From Halictus rubicundus (Eukaryota; Arthropoda; Insecta; Hymenoptera; Halictidae): a DNA stretch of 64,000 nucleotides. Each line of letters begins with the position of its first letter. Position 1 is the stretch's first letter. Below are positions 1 to 10,530 of this stretch, one piece after another. The stretch spans positions 434,001 to 498,000 of the forward strand of contig NW_027488564.1 in NCBI RefSeq assembly GCF_050948215.1, written 5' to 3'. The notes beneath the pieces are model-generated. The model was given only the letters and a program-made list of their open reading frames with translations, did not search any database and was not told the DNA's origin. The position numbers and the translations under genes are program-made.

Positions 1-2154
1 GTTCGAGGGCCTCCCCAGATCCGCGCAGAGCGGGCATCTGGGGGCAGCCCCACAGGCCGAGGCGCGGTGCTCGGTCGCACCGCACCGATAGCACCTCGCG
101 CTCCTGTCGACCGTGCTTTTACAGGTCGACCGCGTGTGCCCCGTCTCCAAGCAGCGGAAGCACTGAAGGGGTCGCTCCCTCAGTGCCTCCACCCGCGCCG
201 AGGACCAGCCGACCAGCAGCCGGCCCCCCGCCACCACCTTCCTGACGGCCGCGAGGGGGCCCTGGGCCCAACAGGAGCCCAGCACCCGCTCAGAGGCGGA
301 CCTCCGGATCTCTCCGACCCGGAACTCGGCCTCCGAGCACCCCCCCGCAGCCGCAAGTGCCGCCGCGACCTCCCTTGCGCTAACCGAGTCGTCCAGGCCA
401 GCGACGCGCAACTCGCCTCGCTTGACGGCCTGGACGACTTTAACCCCAGTCCCTTGTAAGGCCCCAGAGACCCTCGTGGAGAGGGCCCGTGCCTTCTCTT
501 GGCCCTCCGGGCCCTTTACCTCCAGGAGGATCCCCCCCGTCTTGGTCCTCCTGGGGAGCACCCCCGACTCAATCCCCAGCGCCTTGAGGTCTATTGCCTC
601 TCTGGCCCTGGCGATCACTCCCGCGTAGGTGAGCTTACAGCTCTCGGGGATCGTGATCGCCACGGCCCCGGACTTGGGGGCGCGCCCCAGGGCAACAACC
701 CTCCCACTTGACGGCTTCGCCGTGATCGCGCCGGCCCCCTTTCGCGTGCCGACCGCCGAACCCCCGGTCGCCGTCCTCCGTTTCGCCGAAGCAGCGGCCG
801 CCGACTCGGCGGCGAGGGCTATGGCCGCCCTCTCCTCCGCCGCTGCCCGCCTCCTCTCCGCCTTCCTCGCGGACCTCGACTTCGCCACCGACCAGGAGGC
901 TGGGTCGACCGGCGGCGGGATGTCCACGGGTGGCACCACCCCGGCGCCGGACACCACCACCGGCCCAGTCCTCCTGGTTTCGACCACCGCCGGCGGAGAA
1001 GCCACCGGCGGGGCATCGCGCGTCCCTCCCCCCCTGCCCTGGAGAGCCGGAACCATCCCGGCCAGGATTGCCCGGAAACGATTCTCCATTCTCGTTTCCA
1101 GCTCGGCATTCCTGGCCGCCACCATCGCGTCGACGCGGAGGAGAAGGGCTTGAGGGTCCAGTACGCCCGCCCCCTCCGCCGCCCGCGTCGCCGCTTCCGC
1201 CGCCGGTCCCGTCCCCGCGGTCCCGCCTGAGGAGGCGGAGGGTACCGCCCCAGGGGCCGTCTTTCCCGCGACCGCCCGCTTCTCCGCCCCCGCGACGCGA
1301 AGCCTCGCCCGGAGGTCCTGTACCTCCTTGGCGAGGGCCTCGGTCTGTTGGCGGAGACGGGCGACCTCCTGGCTATTGCCCCACGCCGTGCCAGTGTATG
1401 CCCGCTGCACCAGCGTAGTGCAATAGGCCCTGGCCAGCGCGGAGCAATCCCTGAGCTCCTTGGCAAAACTGCCCTTGAGGCCCCTGGAGACGGTGGAGAC
1501 GCCCTCCACACGTCTCATCGCGTCCTCCACCTCCTCCGCCAGCTGCGCCGTCGGCAGCTTCCCCGCGGACTCCATTAGCTCCGCGATTTTGTGGAGCTGG
1601 CCCCTCTCGGCGCGGTCGCTGAGCACCTGCTCAGCACCCGCCCCCGAGGAGCCCTCCTCAGGGGTCCCCCCGACGACCCTCCCGCTGCGCGTCTGCAGCC
1701 CCCCTCCTGCCACGGACGGCTCCAGCCGGGGCCGCTTCCCCGTCGGAGCTCCGTCCGCCCCCCGCATCTCGGCTCCCGCGCGCGACACGCCCGCGTCCGA
1801 GTCTCCCGAAATCTGTGATGACGTTTCCGTCACCACAGCTTCGCTGGTAGTATTTACCTCCGAAGGGGCCCAGTGGTCCACCACCTTCGGCTCGCAGTCG
1901 TTGGATAACGACGCGCTGTGGCCTGCTCGCCCACCAACAGTCGCGCCGGTACTGGGGTATCCCTCCCCTGCACCGTAAACTAAACTCTTTTCCTTTGTGC
2001 CGTCCATGTCAATTTTGTGAAACACCCAGCCTTGCCCTGGTCCGTCACCGAAAATCCCGTCCCAACTCGGCAGTTTTTGCCCCTCCGTGCGAACCTTACC
2101 GGCAAGGGTGCCCCTACCAGGATCCGAAGATCCCGCCGGCATTGCCTCGCACAT
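1..2154 (-). CDS. ORF1 Gag-like nucleic-acid-binding protein of the retrotransposon (partial, C-terminus outside the window)
   Basis: This is the first 718 codons of ORF1. Such proteins coat the element RNA and carry it to the nucleus and target site. The frame has no stop from 2301 to 1; the ATG at 2154 is the first after the in-frame TGA at 2302-2304. Visible parts are: Ser/Gly-rich residues 1-130; a basic KRPR patch at 140-143, possibly nuclear-localising; a heptad-like helix with LRQQTEALAKEV at about 259-298, probably a coiled coil; Pro/Val-rich linkers; a basic Ala/Arg-rich helix at about 420-460; and a conserved core at about 499-660, starting AITIPESCKLTYAG, likely RRM-like. Zinc knuckle 1 is C665, C668, H673, C678 (CFRCLETGH). 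Knuckle 2 is C688, C691, H696, C701 (CYRCGATEH). Knuckle 3 shows C707 and C710 only, its His and last Cys being off the edge. Spacing in the complete pair is the retroviral-type CX2CX4HX4C. Codon third positions are mostly G or C. Exact start and fold are inferences. Confidence 0.9.
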   Translation of the reverse strand, partial: MCEAMPAGSSDPGRGTLAGKVRTEGQKLPSWDGIFGDGPGQGWVFHKIDMDGTKEKSLVYGAGEGYPSTGATVGGRAGHSASLSNDCEPKVVDHWAPSEVNTTSEAVVTETSSQISGDSDAGVSRAGAEMRGADGAPTGKRPRLEPSVAGGGLQTRSGRVVGGTPEEGSSGAGAEQVLSDRAERGQLHKIAELMESAGKLPTAQLAEEVEDAMRRVEGVSTVSRGLKGSFAKELRDCSALARAYCTTLVQRAYTGTAWGNSQEVARLRQQTEALAKEVQDLRARLRVAGAEKRAVAGKTAPGAVPSASSGGTAGTGPAAEAATRAAEGAGVLDPQALLLRVDAMVAARNAELETRMENRFRAILAGMVPALQGRGGGTRDAPPVASPPAVVETRRTGPVVVSGAGVVPPVDIPPPVDPASWSVAKSRSARKAERRRAAAEERAAIALAAESAAAASAKRRTATGGSAVGTRKGAGAITAKPSSGRVVALGRAPKSGAVAITIPESCKLTYAGVIARAREAIDLKALGIESGVLPRRTKTGGILLEVKGPEGQEKARALSTRVSGALQGTGVKVVQAVKRGELRVAGLDDSVSAREVAAALAAAGGCSEAEFRVGEIRRSASERVLGSCWAQGPLAAVRKVVAGGRLLVGWSSARVEALRERPLQCFRCLETGHTRSTCKSTVDRSARCYRCGATEHRASACGAAPRCPLCADLGRPSN

Positions 2155-2335
2155 CGTCGAGGCTACTTCCTGCCGCGTACCCCCCGCTCCGTTAGCCACC
2201 CACAGTCGTGAGTGCCCAGGGACCACCGCGAGGAGGTGGAGCGTGGAGGATTTTAGGAATATGACCGCCACCACTGTGGCATACCTAGCAGTGGATCCGA
2301 GTCACCACTGCCAAGCCCATATCCCCTAGGTCCCC
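2155..2335 (-). promoter_or_regulatory. Retrotransposon 5' UTR, presumed internal promoter and leader
   Basis: About 180 bases lie between the satellite junction and the ORF1 ATG. The ORF1 frame stays open upstream to 2301 but has no ATG there; stops lie at 2302-2304 (TGA) and 2326-2328 (TAG). Non-LTR elements of this group normally carry their promoter in the 5' UTR, so promoter activity is expected from family knowledge. I see no specific promoter motif that I would defend. The outer 50 bases contain a nested inverted repeat, listed separately, and the sequence CAGTGG or its complement occurs three times between 2269 and 2310. Confidence 0.6.
2283..2331 (-). other. Nested inverted repeat (hairpin) at the 5' end of the retrotransposon
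   Basis: On the plus strand GCAGTGG (2288-2294) and CCACTGC (2305-2311) form a perfect 7-bp inverted repeat around a 10-base loop. Outside it, ACCTA (2283-2287) and TAGGT (2327-2331) form a second inverted repeat enclosing the first, with a 15-base bulge on one side. In element RNA this would be a two-tier stem within a few bases of the presumed 5' terminus. Structured 5' ends, including HDV-like self-cleaving ribozymes, are known in several LINE families. I could not fit the ribozyme consensus by eye, so I call only a structure. Confidence 0.55.
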
Positions 2336-2363
2336 ATCCTCTATCCTATCCTATCCCCTATCC
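2320..2363. other. Retroelement/satellite junction with a 9-base shared motif
   Basis: Recognisable satellite begins at about 2336 (ATCCTCTATCC). TATCCCCTA occurs at 2320-2328, just on the element side, and again at 2352-2360 inside the satellite, where it is a common array variant. The true junction is therefore uncertain within about 2320-2336. The shared motif could be a target-site remnant, microhomology used during 5' end joining, or chance. Confidence 0.5.
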
Positions 2364-3360
2364 TATCCTCTATCCTATCCCCTATCCTATCCTCTATCCT
2401 ATCCTATCATCTATCCTCTATCCTATAATATCTTCTATCCTATCCTATCCTCTATCCTATCCTGTCCTCTATACTATCCTATCCTCTATCCTAACCTATC
2501 TTCTATCTTATCCTATCCTCTATCCTATCCTATCCTGTATCCTATCCTATCCTGTATCCTATCCTATCCTATCCTCTATCCTATCCTGTCGTCTATCCCA
2601 TCCTCTATCCTATCCTATCCTCTATCCTATCCTATCCTCCATCCTATCCTATCCTCAATCCTATCCTTTCCTGTATCCTATCCAATCCTGTATCCTATCC
2701 TGTCCTCTATACTATCCTATCCTCTATCCTAACCTATCCTCTATCCTATCCTATCCTCTATCCTATCCTATCCTCTATCCTATCCTATCCTCTATCCTAT
2801 CCTATCCTCTATCCTATCCTATCCTCTATCCTATCCTATCCTCTATCCTAACCTATCCTCTATCCTATCCTATCCTCTATCCTATCCTATCCTCTATCCT
2901 ATCCTATCCTCTATCCTATCCTATCCTCTATCCTATCCAATCCTCTATCCTATCCTATCGTCTATTCTATCCTCTATCCTATCCTATCCTCTATCCTATC
3001 CTATCCTCTATCCTATCCTATCCTCTATCCTATGCTATCCTCTATCCTATCATATCTTCTATCCTATCCTATCCTCTATCCTATCCTATCCTATCCTCTA
3101 TCCTATCCTATCCCCTATCCTATCCTCTATCCTATCCCCTATCCTATCCTCTATCCTATCCTATCATCTATCCTCTATCCTATAATATCTTCTATCCTAT
3201 CCTATCCTCTATCCTATCAAATCCCCTATCCTATCCTCTATCCTATACTATCATCTATCCTCTATCCTATCCAATCCTCTATCCTATCCTATCCTCTATC
3301 CTATCCTATCTTCTATCCTATCCTATCCTCTATCCTATCCTATCCTCTATCCTATCCTAT

Positions 3361-3412
3361 CCTCTATCCTCTATCCTCTATCCTCTATCCTCTATCCTCT
3401 ATCCTCTATCCT
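3361..3412. repeat. Heptamer run (CTCTATC)n, about seven units
   Basis: The n=1 length class of the satellite unit is repeated in tandem here with no pentamer expansion. It is followed by CCTATTCTCTGTCC, a variant that also follows the two longer heptamer runs near 10.5 and 24.6 kb, so the three runs are related copies of different length. Confidence 0.85.
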
Positions 3413-6400
3413 ATCCTATTCTCTGTCCTATCCTATCCTCTATCCTATCCTATCCTCTATCCTATGCTATCCTCTATCCTATCCTATCCTCTATCCTCTA
3501 TCCTATCCTATCCTCTATCCTCTATCCTCTATCCTATCCTATCCTCTATCCTATCCTTTCCTCTATCCTATCCTCTATCCTATCCTATCCTCTATCCTAT
3601 CCTATCCTCTATCCTATCCTATCCTCTATCCTATCCTATCCTCTATCCTATCCTATCCTCTATCCTATCCTATCCTGTATCCTATCCTATACTCTATCCT
3701 ATCCTATCCTCTATCCTATCCTATCCTCTATCCTATCCAATCCTCTATCCTATCCTATCCTCTAACCTATCCTATCATCTATCCTCTATCCTATACTATC
3801 AAATCCCCTATCCTATCCTCTATCCTACCCTATCCTCTGTCCTATCCTATCCTCTATCCTATCCTATCCTCTATCCTATCCTATCCTCTATCCTATCCTA
3901 TCCTCTATCCTCTATCCTATCCTATCCTCTATCCTCTATCCTCTATCCTCTATCCTATCCTATCCTCTGTCCTATCCTATCGTCTATCCTATCCTCTATC
4001 CTATCCTATCCTCTATCCTATCCTATCCTATCCTCTATCCTATCCTATCCTCTATCCTATCCTATCCTCCATCCTATCCTATCCTCAATCCTATCCTTTC
4101 CTGTATCCTATCCAATCCTGTATCCTATCCTGTCCTCTATACTATCCTATCCTCTATCCTAACCTATCCTCTATCCTATCCTATTCTCTATCCTATCCTG
4201 TCCTATATACTATCCTATCCTCTATCCTAACCTATCTTCTATCTTATCCTATCCTCTATCATATCCTATCCTGTATCCTATCCTATCCTATCCTCTATCC
4301 TATCCTGTCGTCTATCCTATCCTCTATCCTATCCTATCCTCTATCCTATCCTATCCTCCATCCTATCCTATCCTCAATCCTATCCTTTCCTGTATCCTAT
4401 CCAATCCTGTATCCTATCCTGTCCTCTATACTATCCTATCCTCTATCCTAACCTATCCTCTATCCTATCCTATCCTCTATCCTATCCTATCCTCTATCCT
4501 ATCCTATCCTCTATCCTATCCTATCCTCTATCCTATCCTATCCTCTATCCTATCCTATCCTCTATCCTATGCTATCCTCTATCCTATCCTATCCTCTATC
4601 CTCTATCCTATCCTATCCTCTATCCTCTATCCTCTATCCTCTATCCTATCCTATCCTCTATCCTATCCTATCGTCTATCCTAACCTATCCTCTATCCTAT
4701 CCTATCCTCTATCCTATCCTATCCTCTATCCTATCCTATCCTCTATCCTATCCTATCCTCAATCCTATCCTTTCCTGTATCCTATCCAATCCTGTATCCT
4801 ATCCTGTCCTCTAGCCTATCCTATACTCTATCCTATCCTATGCTCTATCCTATCTTATCGTCTATCCTATCCTCTATCCTATCCTATTCCTCTATCCTAT
4901 CCTATCCTCTATCCTATCCTATCCTATATCCTATCCTATCCTCTATCCTATCCTATCCTCCATCCTATCCTATCCTCTATCCTCTATCCTATCCTATCCT
5001 ATCCTATCCTCTATCCTCTATCCTCTATCCTATCCTATCCTCTATCCTATCCTTTCCTCTATCCTATCCTCTATCCTATCCTATCCTCTATCCTATCCTA
5101 TCCTCTATCCTATCCTATCCTCTATCCTATCCTATCCTCTATCCTATCCTATCCTCTATCCTATCCTATCCTCTATCCTATCCTATCCTCTATCCTATCC
5201 TATCCTGTATCCTATCCTATACTCTATCCTATCCTATCCTCTATCCTATCCTATCCTCTATCCTACCCTATCCTCTGTCCTATCCTATCCTCTATCCTAT
5301 CCTATCCTCTATCCTATCCTATCCTCTATCCTATCCTATCCTCTATCCTATCCTATCCTCTATCCTCTATCCTATCCTATCCTCTATCCTCTATCCTCTA
5401 TCCTCTATCCTATCCTATCCTCTGTCCTATCCTATCGTCTATCCTATCCTCTATCCTATCCTATCCTCTATCCTATCCTATCCTATCCTCTATCCTATCC
5501 TATCCTCTATCCTATCCTCTATCCTATCCTACCCTCCATCCTATCCTATCCTCAATCCTATCCTTTCCTGTATCCTATCCAATCCTGTATCCTATCCTGT
5601 CCTCTATCCTATCCTATCCTCTATCCTATCCTATGCTCTATCCTATCCTATCGTCTATCCTATCCTCTATCCTATCCTATTCCTCTATCCTATCCTATCC
5701 TCTATCCTATCCTATCCTATATCCTATCCTATCCTCTATCCTATCCTATCCTCTATCATATACTATCCTCTATCCTATCCTATCCTCTATCCTATCCTAT
5801 CCTCTATCCTATCCTATCCTCTATCCTATCCTATCCTCTATCCTATCCTATCCTCTATCCTATCAAATCCCCTATCCTATCCTCTATCCTATCCTATCCT
5901 GTATCCTATCCAATCCTCTATCCTATCCTCTATCCTATCCTATCCTCTATCCTATCCTATCCTCCATCCTATCCTATCCTGTCCTCTATCCTATCCTATC
6001 CTCTATCCTATCCTATGCTCTATCCTATCCTATCGTCTATCCTATCCTCTATCCTATCCTATTCCTCTATCCTATCCTATCCTCTATCCTATCCTATCCT
6101 ATATCCTATCCTATCCTCTATCCTATCCTATCCTCTATCATATACTATCCTCTATCCTATCCTATCCTCTATCCTATCCTATCCTCTATCCTATCCTATC
6201 CTCTATCCTCTATCCTATCCTATCCTCTATCCTCTATCCTCTATCCTCTATCCTATCCTATCCTCTGTCCTATCCTATCGTCTATCCTATCCTCTATCCT
6301 ATCCTATCCTCTATCCTATCCTATCCTATCCTCTATCCTATCCTATCCTCTATCCTATCCTATCCTCCATCCTATCCTATCCTCAATCCTATCCTTTCCT

Positions 6401-7796
6401 GTATCCTATCCAATCCTGAATCCTATCCTGTCCTCTATACTATCCTATCCTCTATCCTAACCTATCCTCTATCCTATCCTATCCTCTATCCTATCCTATC
6501 CTCTATCCTATCCTATCCTCTATCCTATCCTATCCTCTATCCTATCCTATCCTATCCTCTATCCTATCCTATCCTATCCTCTATCCTATCCTATCCCCTA
6601 TCCTATCCTCTATCCTATCCCCTATCCTATCCTATCATCTATCCTCTATCCTATAATATCTTCTATCCTATCCTATCCTCTATCCTATCCTGTCCTCTAT
6701 ACTATCCTATCCTCTATCCTAACCTATCTTCTATCTTATCCTATCCTCTATCCTATCCTATCCTGTATCCTATCCTATCCTATCCTCTATCCTATCCTGT
6801 CGTCTATCCTATCCTCTATCCTATCCTATCCTCTATCCTATCCTATCCTCCATCCTATCCTATCCTCAATCCTATCCTTTCCTGTATCCTATCCAATCCT
6901 GTATCCTATCCTGTCCTCTATACTATCCTATCCTCTATCCTAACCTATCCTCTATCCTATCCTATCCTCTATCCTATCCTATCCTCTATCCTAACCTATC
7001 TTCTATCTTATCCTATCCTCTATCCTATCCTATCCTGTATCCTATCCTATCCTATCCTCTATCCTATCCTGTCGTCTATCCTATCCTCTATCCTATCCTA
7101 TCCTCTATCCTATCCTATCCTCCATACTATCCTATCCTCAATCCTATCCTTTCCTGTATCCTATCCAATCCTGTATCCTATCCTGTCCTCTATACTATCC
7201 TATCCTCTATCCTAACCTATCCTCTATCCTATCCTATCCTCTATCCTATCCTATCCTCTATCCTATCCTATCCTCTATCCTATCCTATCCTCTATCCTAT
7301 CCTATCCTCTATCCTATCCTATCCTCTATCCTATCCTATCCTCTATCCTATGCTATCCTCTATCCTATCCTATCTTCTATCCTATCCTATCCTCTATCCT
7401 ATCCTATCCTATCCTCTATCCTATCCTATCCCCTATCCTATCCTCTATCCTATCCCCTATCCTATCCTCTATCCTATCCTATCATCTATCCTCTATCCTA
7501 TAATATCTTCTATCCTATCCTATCCTCTATCCTATCCTGTCCTCTATACTATCCTATCCTCTATCCTAACCTATCTTCTATCTTATCCTATCCTCTATCC
7601 TATCCTATCCTGTATCCTATCCTATCCTATCCTCTATCCTATCCTGTCGTCTATCCCATCCTCTATCCTATCCTATCCTCTATCCTATCCTATCCTCCAT
7701 CCTATCCTATCCTCAATCCTATCCTTTCCTGTATCCTATCCAATCCTGTATCCTATCCTGTCCTCTATACTATCCTATCCTCTATCCTAACCTATC

Positions 7797-8028
7797 CTCT
7801 ATCCTATCCTATCCTCTATCCTATCCTATCCTCTATCCTATCCTATCCTCTATCCTATCCTATCCTCTATCCTATCCTATCCTCTATCCTATCCTATCCT
7901 CTATCCTATCCTATCCTCTATCCTATCCTATCCTCTATCCTATCCTATCCTCTATCCTATCCTATCCTCTATCCTATCCTATCCTCTATCCTATCCTATC
8001 CTCTATCCTATCCTATCCTCTATCCTAT
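7797..8028. repeat. Homogeneous 17-mer run
   Basis: Consecutive exact or near-exact copies of CTCTATCCTATCCTATC without marker variants form the cleanest form of the satellite. It ends at a CCAATCCCC variant near 8030. Similar clean runs lie at about 8881-9097, 9765-9970 and 23830-24070. Confidence 0.9.
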
Positions 8029-8157
8029 CCAATCCCCTATCCTATCCTATCGTCTATCCTATCCTCTATCCTATCCTATCCTCTATCCTATCCTATCCTC
8101 TATCCTATCCTATCCTCTATCCTATCCTATCCTCTATCCTATCCTATCCTCTATCCT

Positions 8158-10123
8158 ATGCTATCCTCTATCCTATCATATCTTCTATCCTATCCTATCC
8201 TCTATCCTACCCTATCCTATCCTCTATGCTATCCTATCCCCTATCCTATCCTATCCTCCATCCTATCCTATCCTCAATCCTATCCTTTCCTGTATCCTAT
8301 CCAATCCTGTATCCTATCCTGTCCTCTATACTATCCTATCCTCTATCCTATCCCCTATCCTATCCTCTATCCTATCCTATCATCTATCCTCTATCCTATA
8401 ATATCTTCTATCCTATCCTATCCTCTATCCTATCCTGTCCTCTATACTATCCTATCCTCTATCCTAACCTATCTTCTATCTTATCCTATCCTCTATCCTA
8501 TCCTATCCTGTATCCTATCCTATCCTATCCTCTATCCTATCCTGTCGTCTATCCCATCCTCTATCCTATCCTATCCTCTATCCTATCCTATCCTCCATCC
8601 TATCCTATCCTCAATCCTATCCTTTCCTGTATCCTATCCAATCCTGTATCCTATCCTGTCCTCTATACTATCCTATCCTCTATCCTAACCTATCCTCTAT
8701 CCTATCCTATCCTCTATCCTATCCTATCCTCTATCCTATCCTATCCTCTATCCTATCCTATCCTCTATCCTATCCTATCCTCTATCCTATCCTATCCTCT
8801 ATCCTATCCTATCCTGTATCCTATCCTGTCCTCTATACTATCCTATCCTCTATCCTAACCTATCCTCTATCCTATCCTATCCTATATCCTATCCTATCCT
8901 CTATCCTATCCTATCCTCTATCCTATCCTATCCTCTATCCTATCCTATCCTCTATCCTATCCTATCCTCTATCCTATCCTATCCTCTATCCTATCCTATC
9001 CTCTATCCTATCCTATCCTCTATCCTATCCTATCCTCTATCCTATCCTATCCTCTATCCTATCCTATCCTCTATCCTATCCTATCCTCTATCCTATCCAA
9101 TCCTCTATCCTATCCTATCGTCTATCCTATCCTCTATCCTATCCTATCCTCTATCCTATCCTATCCTCTATCCTATCCTATCCTCTATCCTATCCTATCC
9201 TCTATCCTATCCTATCCTCTATCCTATGCTATCCTCTATCCTATCATATCTTCTATCCTATCCTATCCTCTATCCTACCCTATCCTATCCTCTATCCTAT
9301 CCTATCCCCTATCCTATCCTATCCTCCATCCTATCCTATCCTCAATCCTATCCTTTCCTGTATCCTATCCAATCCTGTATCCTATCCTGTCCTCTATACT
9401 ATCCTATCCTCTATCCTATCCCCTATCCTATCCTCTATCCTATCCTATCATCTATCCTCTATCCTATAATATCTTCTATCCTATCCTATCCTCTATCCTA
9501 TCCTGTCCTCTATACTATCCTATCCTCTATCCTAACCTATCTTCTATCTTATCCTATCCTCTATCCTATCCTATCCTGTATCCTATCCTATCCTATCCTC
9601 TATCCTATCCTGTCGTCTATCCCATCCTCTATCCTATCCTATCCTCTATCCTATCCTATCCTCCATCCTATCCTATCCTCAATCCTATCCTTTCCTGTAT
9701 CCTATCCAATCCTGTATCCTATCCTGTCCTCTATACTATCCTATCCTCTATCCTAACCTATCCTCTATCCTATCCTATCCTCTATCCTATCCTATCCTCT
9801 ATCCTATCCTATCCTCTATCCTATCCTATCCTCTATCCTATCCTATCCTCTATCCTATCCTATCCTCTATCCTATCCTATCCTCTATCCTATCCTATCCT
9901 CTATCCTATCCTATCCTCTATCCTATCCTATCCTCTATCCTATCCTATCCTCTATCCTATCCTATCCTCTATCCTATCCAATCCTCTATCCTATCCTATC
10001 GTCTATCCTATCCTCTATCCTATCCTATCCTCTATCCTATCCTATCCTCTATCCTATCCTATCCTCTATCCTATCCTATCCTCTATCCTATCCTATCCTC
10101 TATCCTATCCTATCCTCTATCCT
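8158..10123. repeat. 1068-bp tandem duplication (higher-order repeat), followed by a shortened copy
   Basis: The variant string that starts CTATGCTATCC and CATATCTTC at 8158 recurs at 9226. The marker cassette at 8275 recurs at 9343 and a CCAATCC variant near 8029 recurs near 9097, all with an offset of 1068. A third copy starts at 10124, only 898 bp later; the difference of 170 equals ten 17-mers. Copies 1 and 2 differ at very few bases, for example TATGCT near 8227 against TATCCT near 9295, which argues for recent duplication. Confidence 0.85.
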
Positions 10124-10452
10124 ATGCTATCCTCTATCCTATCATATCTTCTATCCTATCCTATCCTCTATCCTACCCTATCCTATCCTCTATCCTATCC
10201 TATCCCCTATCCTATCCTCTATCCTATCCCCTATCCTATCCTCTATCCTATCCTATCATCTATCCTCTATCCTATAATATCTTCTATCCTATCCTATCCT
10301 CTATCCTATCAAATCCCCTATCCCATCCTCTATCCTATCCTATCATCTATCCTCTATCCTATATAATCCTCTATCCTATCCTATCCTCTATCCTATCCTA
10401 TCTTCTATCCTATCCTATCCTCTATCCTATCCTATCCTCTATCCTATCCTAT

Positions 10453-10530
10453 CCTCTATCCTCTATCCTCTATCCTCTATCCTCTATCCTCTATCCTCTA
10501 TCCTCTATCCTCTATCCTCTATCCTCTATC
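10453..10530. repeat. Heptamer run (CTCTATC)n, about eleven units
   Basis: This is an expanded run of the n=1 unit, the longest such run I see in the window. The matching position in the copy near 3361 has about seven units and that near 24530 about ten, so the run length has changed between otherwise related segments, as expected from replication slippage. Confidence 0.85.

Larger units (their letters stand above)
1..2335 (-). mobile_element. R1-clade-like non-LTR retrotransposon, 5' part (truncated by the window edge)
   Basis: This is a strongly GC-rich block, roughly two-thirds G+C, that ends abruptly against low-G satellite at about 2335. On the minus strand it holds a short 5' UTR and then a long uninterrupted Gag-like ORF1 ending in CCHC zinc knuckles. 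That order (5' UTR, then ORF1 with a knuckle array) is known for two-ORF LINEs of the R1/I/Jockey group. The third knuckle, beginning CPLCADLGRP, points to the R1 clade (R1, TRAS, SART and relatives). ORF2 (AP-type endonuclease plus reverse transcriptase) is expected beyond position 1 and is not visible. The 5' end seems to be present rather than truncated, because an open frame, an ATG and a structured leader all precede the satellite. No stop or frameshift interrupts the coding part, so the copy looks young. Clade is inferred from the Gag only; a Jockey- or I-type relative is less likely. Confidence 0.85.

Noticed and set aside
819..1511. Minus-strand open frame of 230 codons
   Set aside because: It is in a different phase from the zinc-knuckle frame (first codon base at position 2 mod 3 against 0 mod 3), is dominated by Arg, Pro and Trp, and overlaps a frame with clear domain evidence.
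67..2329. Several short plus-strand open frames (for example 67-459, 629-1153, 930-1418 and 1460-1978)
   Set aside because: They lie antisense to the long Gag frame, are Pro/Arg/Ser-rich as expected from GC-rich antisense reading, and show no recognisable domain.
2283..2331. HDV-like self-cleaving ribozyme at the element 5' end
   Set aside because: There is a nested stem, but I could not find a matching 7-bp P1 pairing from the 5' terminus or the other required stems by eye. It is kept only as a structure to test.
1..2335. LTR retrotransposon or retrovirus-like Gag
   Set aside because: No LTR, tRNA primer site or capsid/protease-like region is visible. The three-knuckle arrangement with a CPLCADLG third knuckle fits R1-clade LINEs better.
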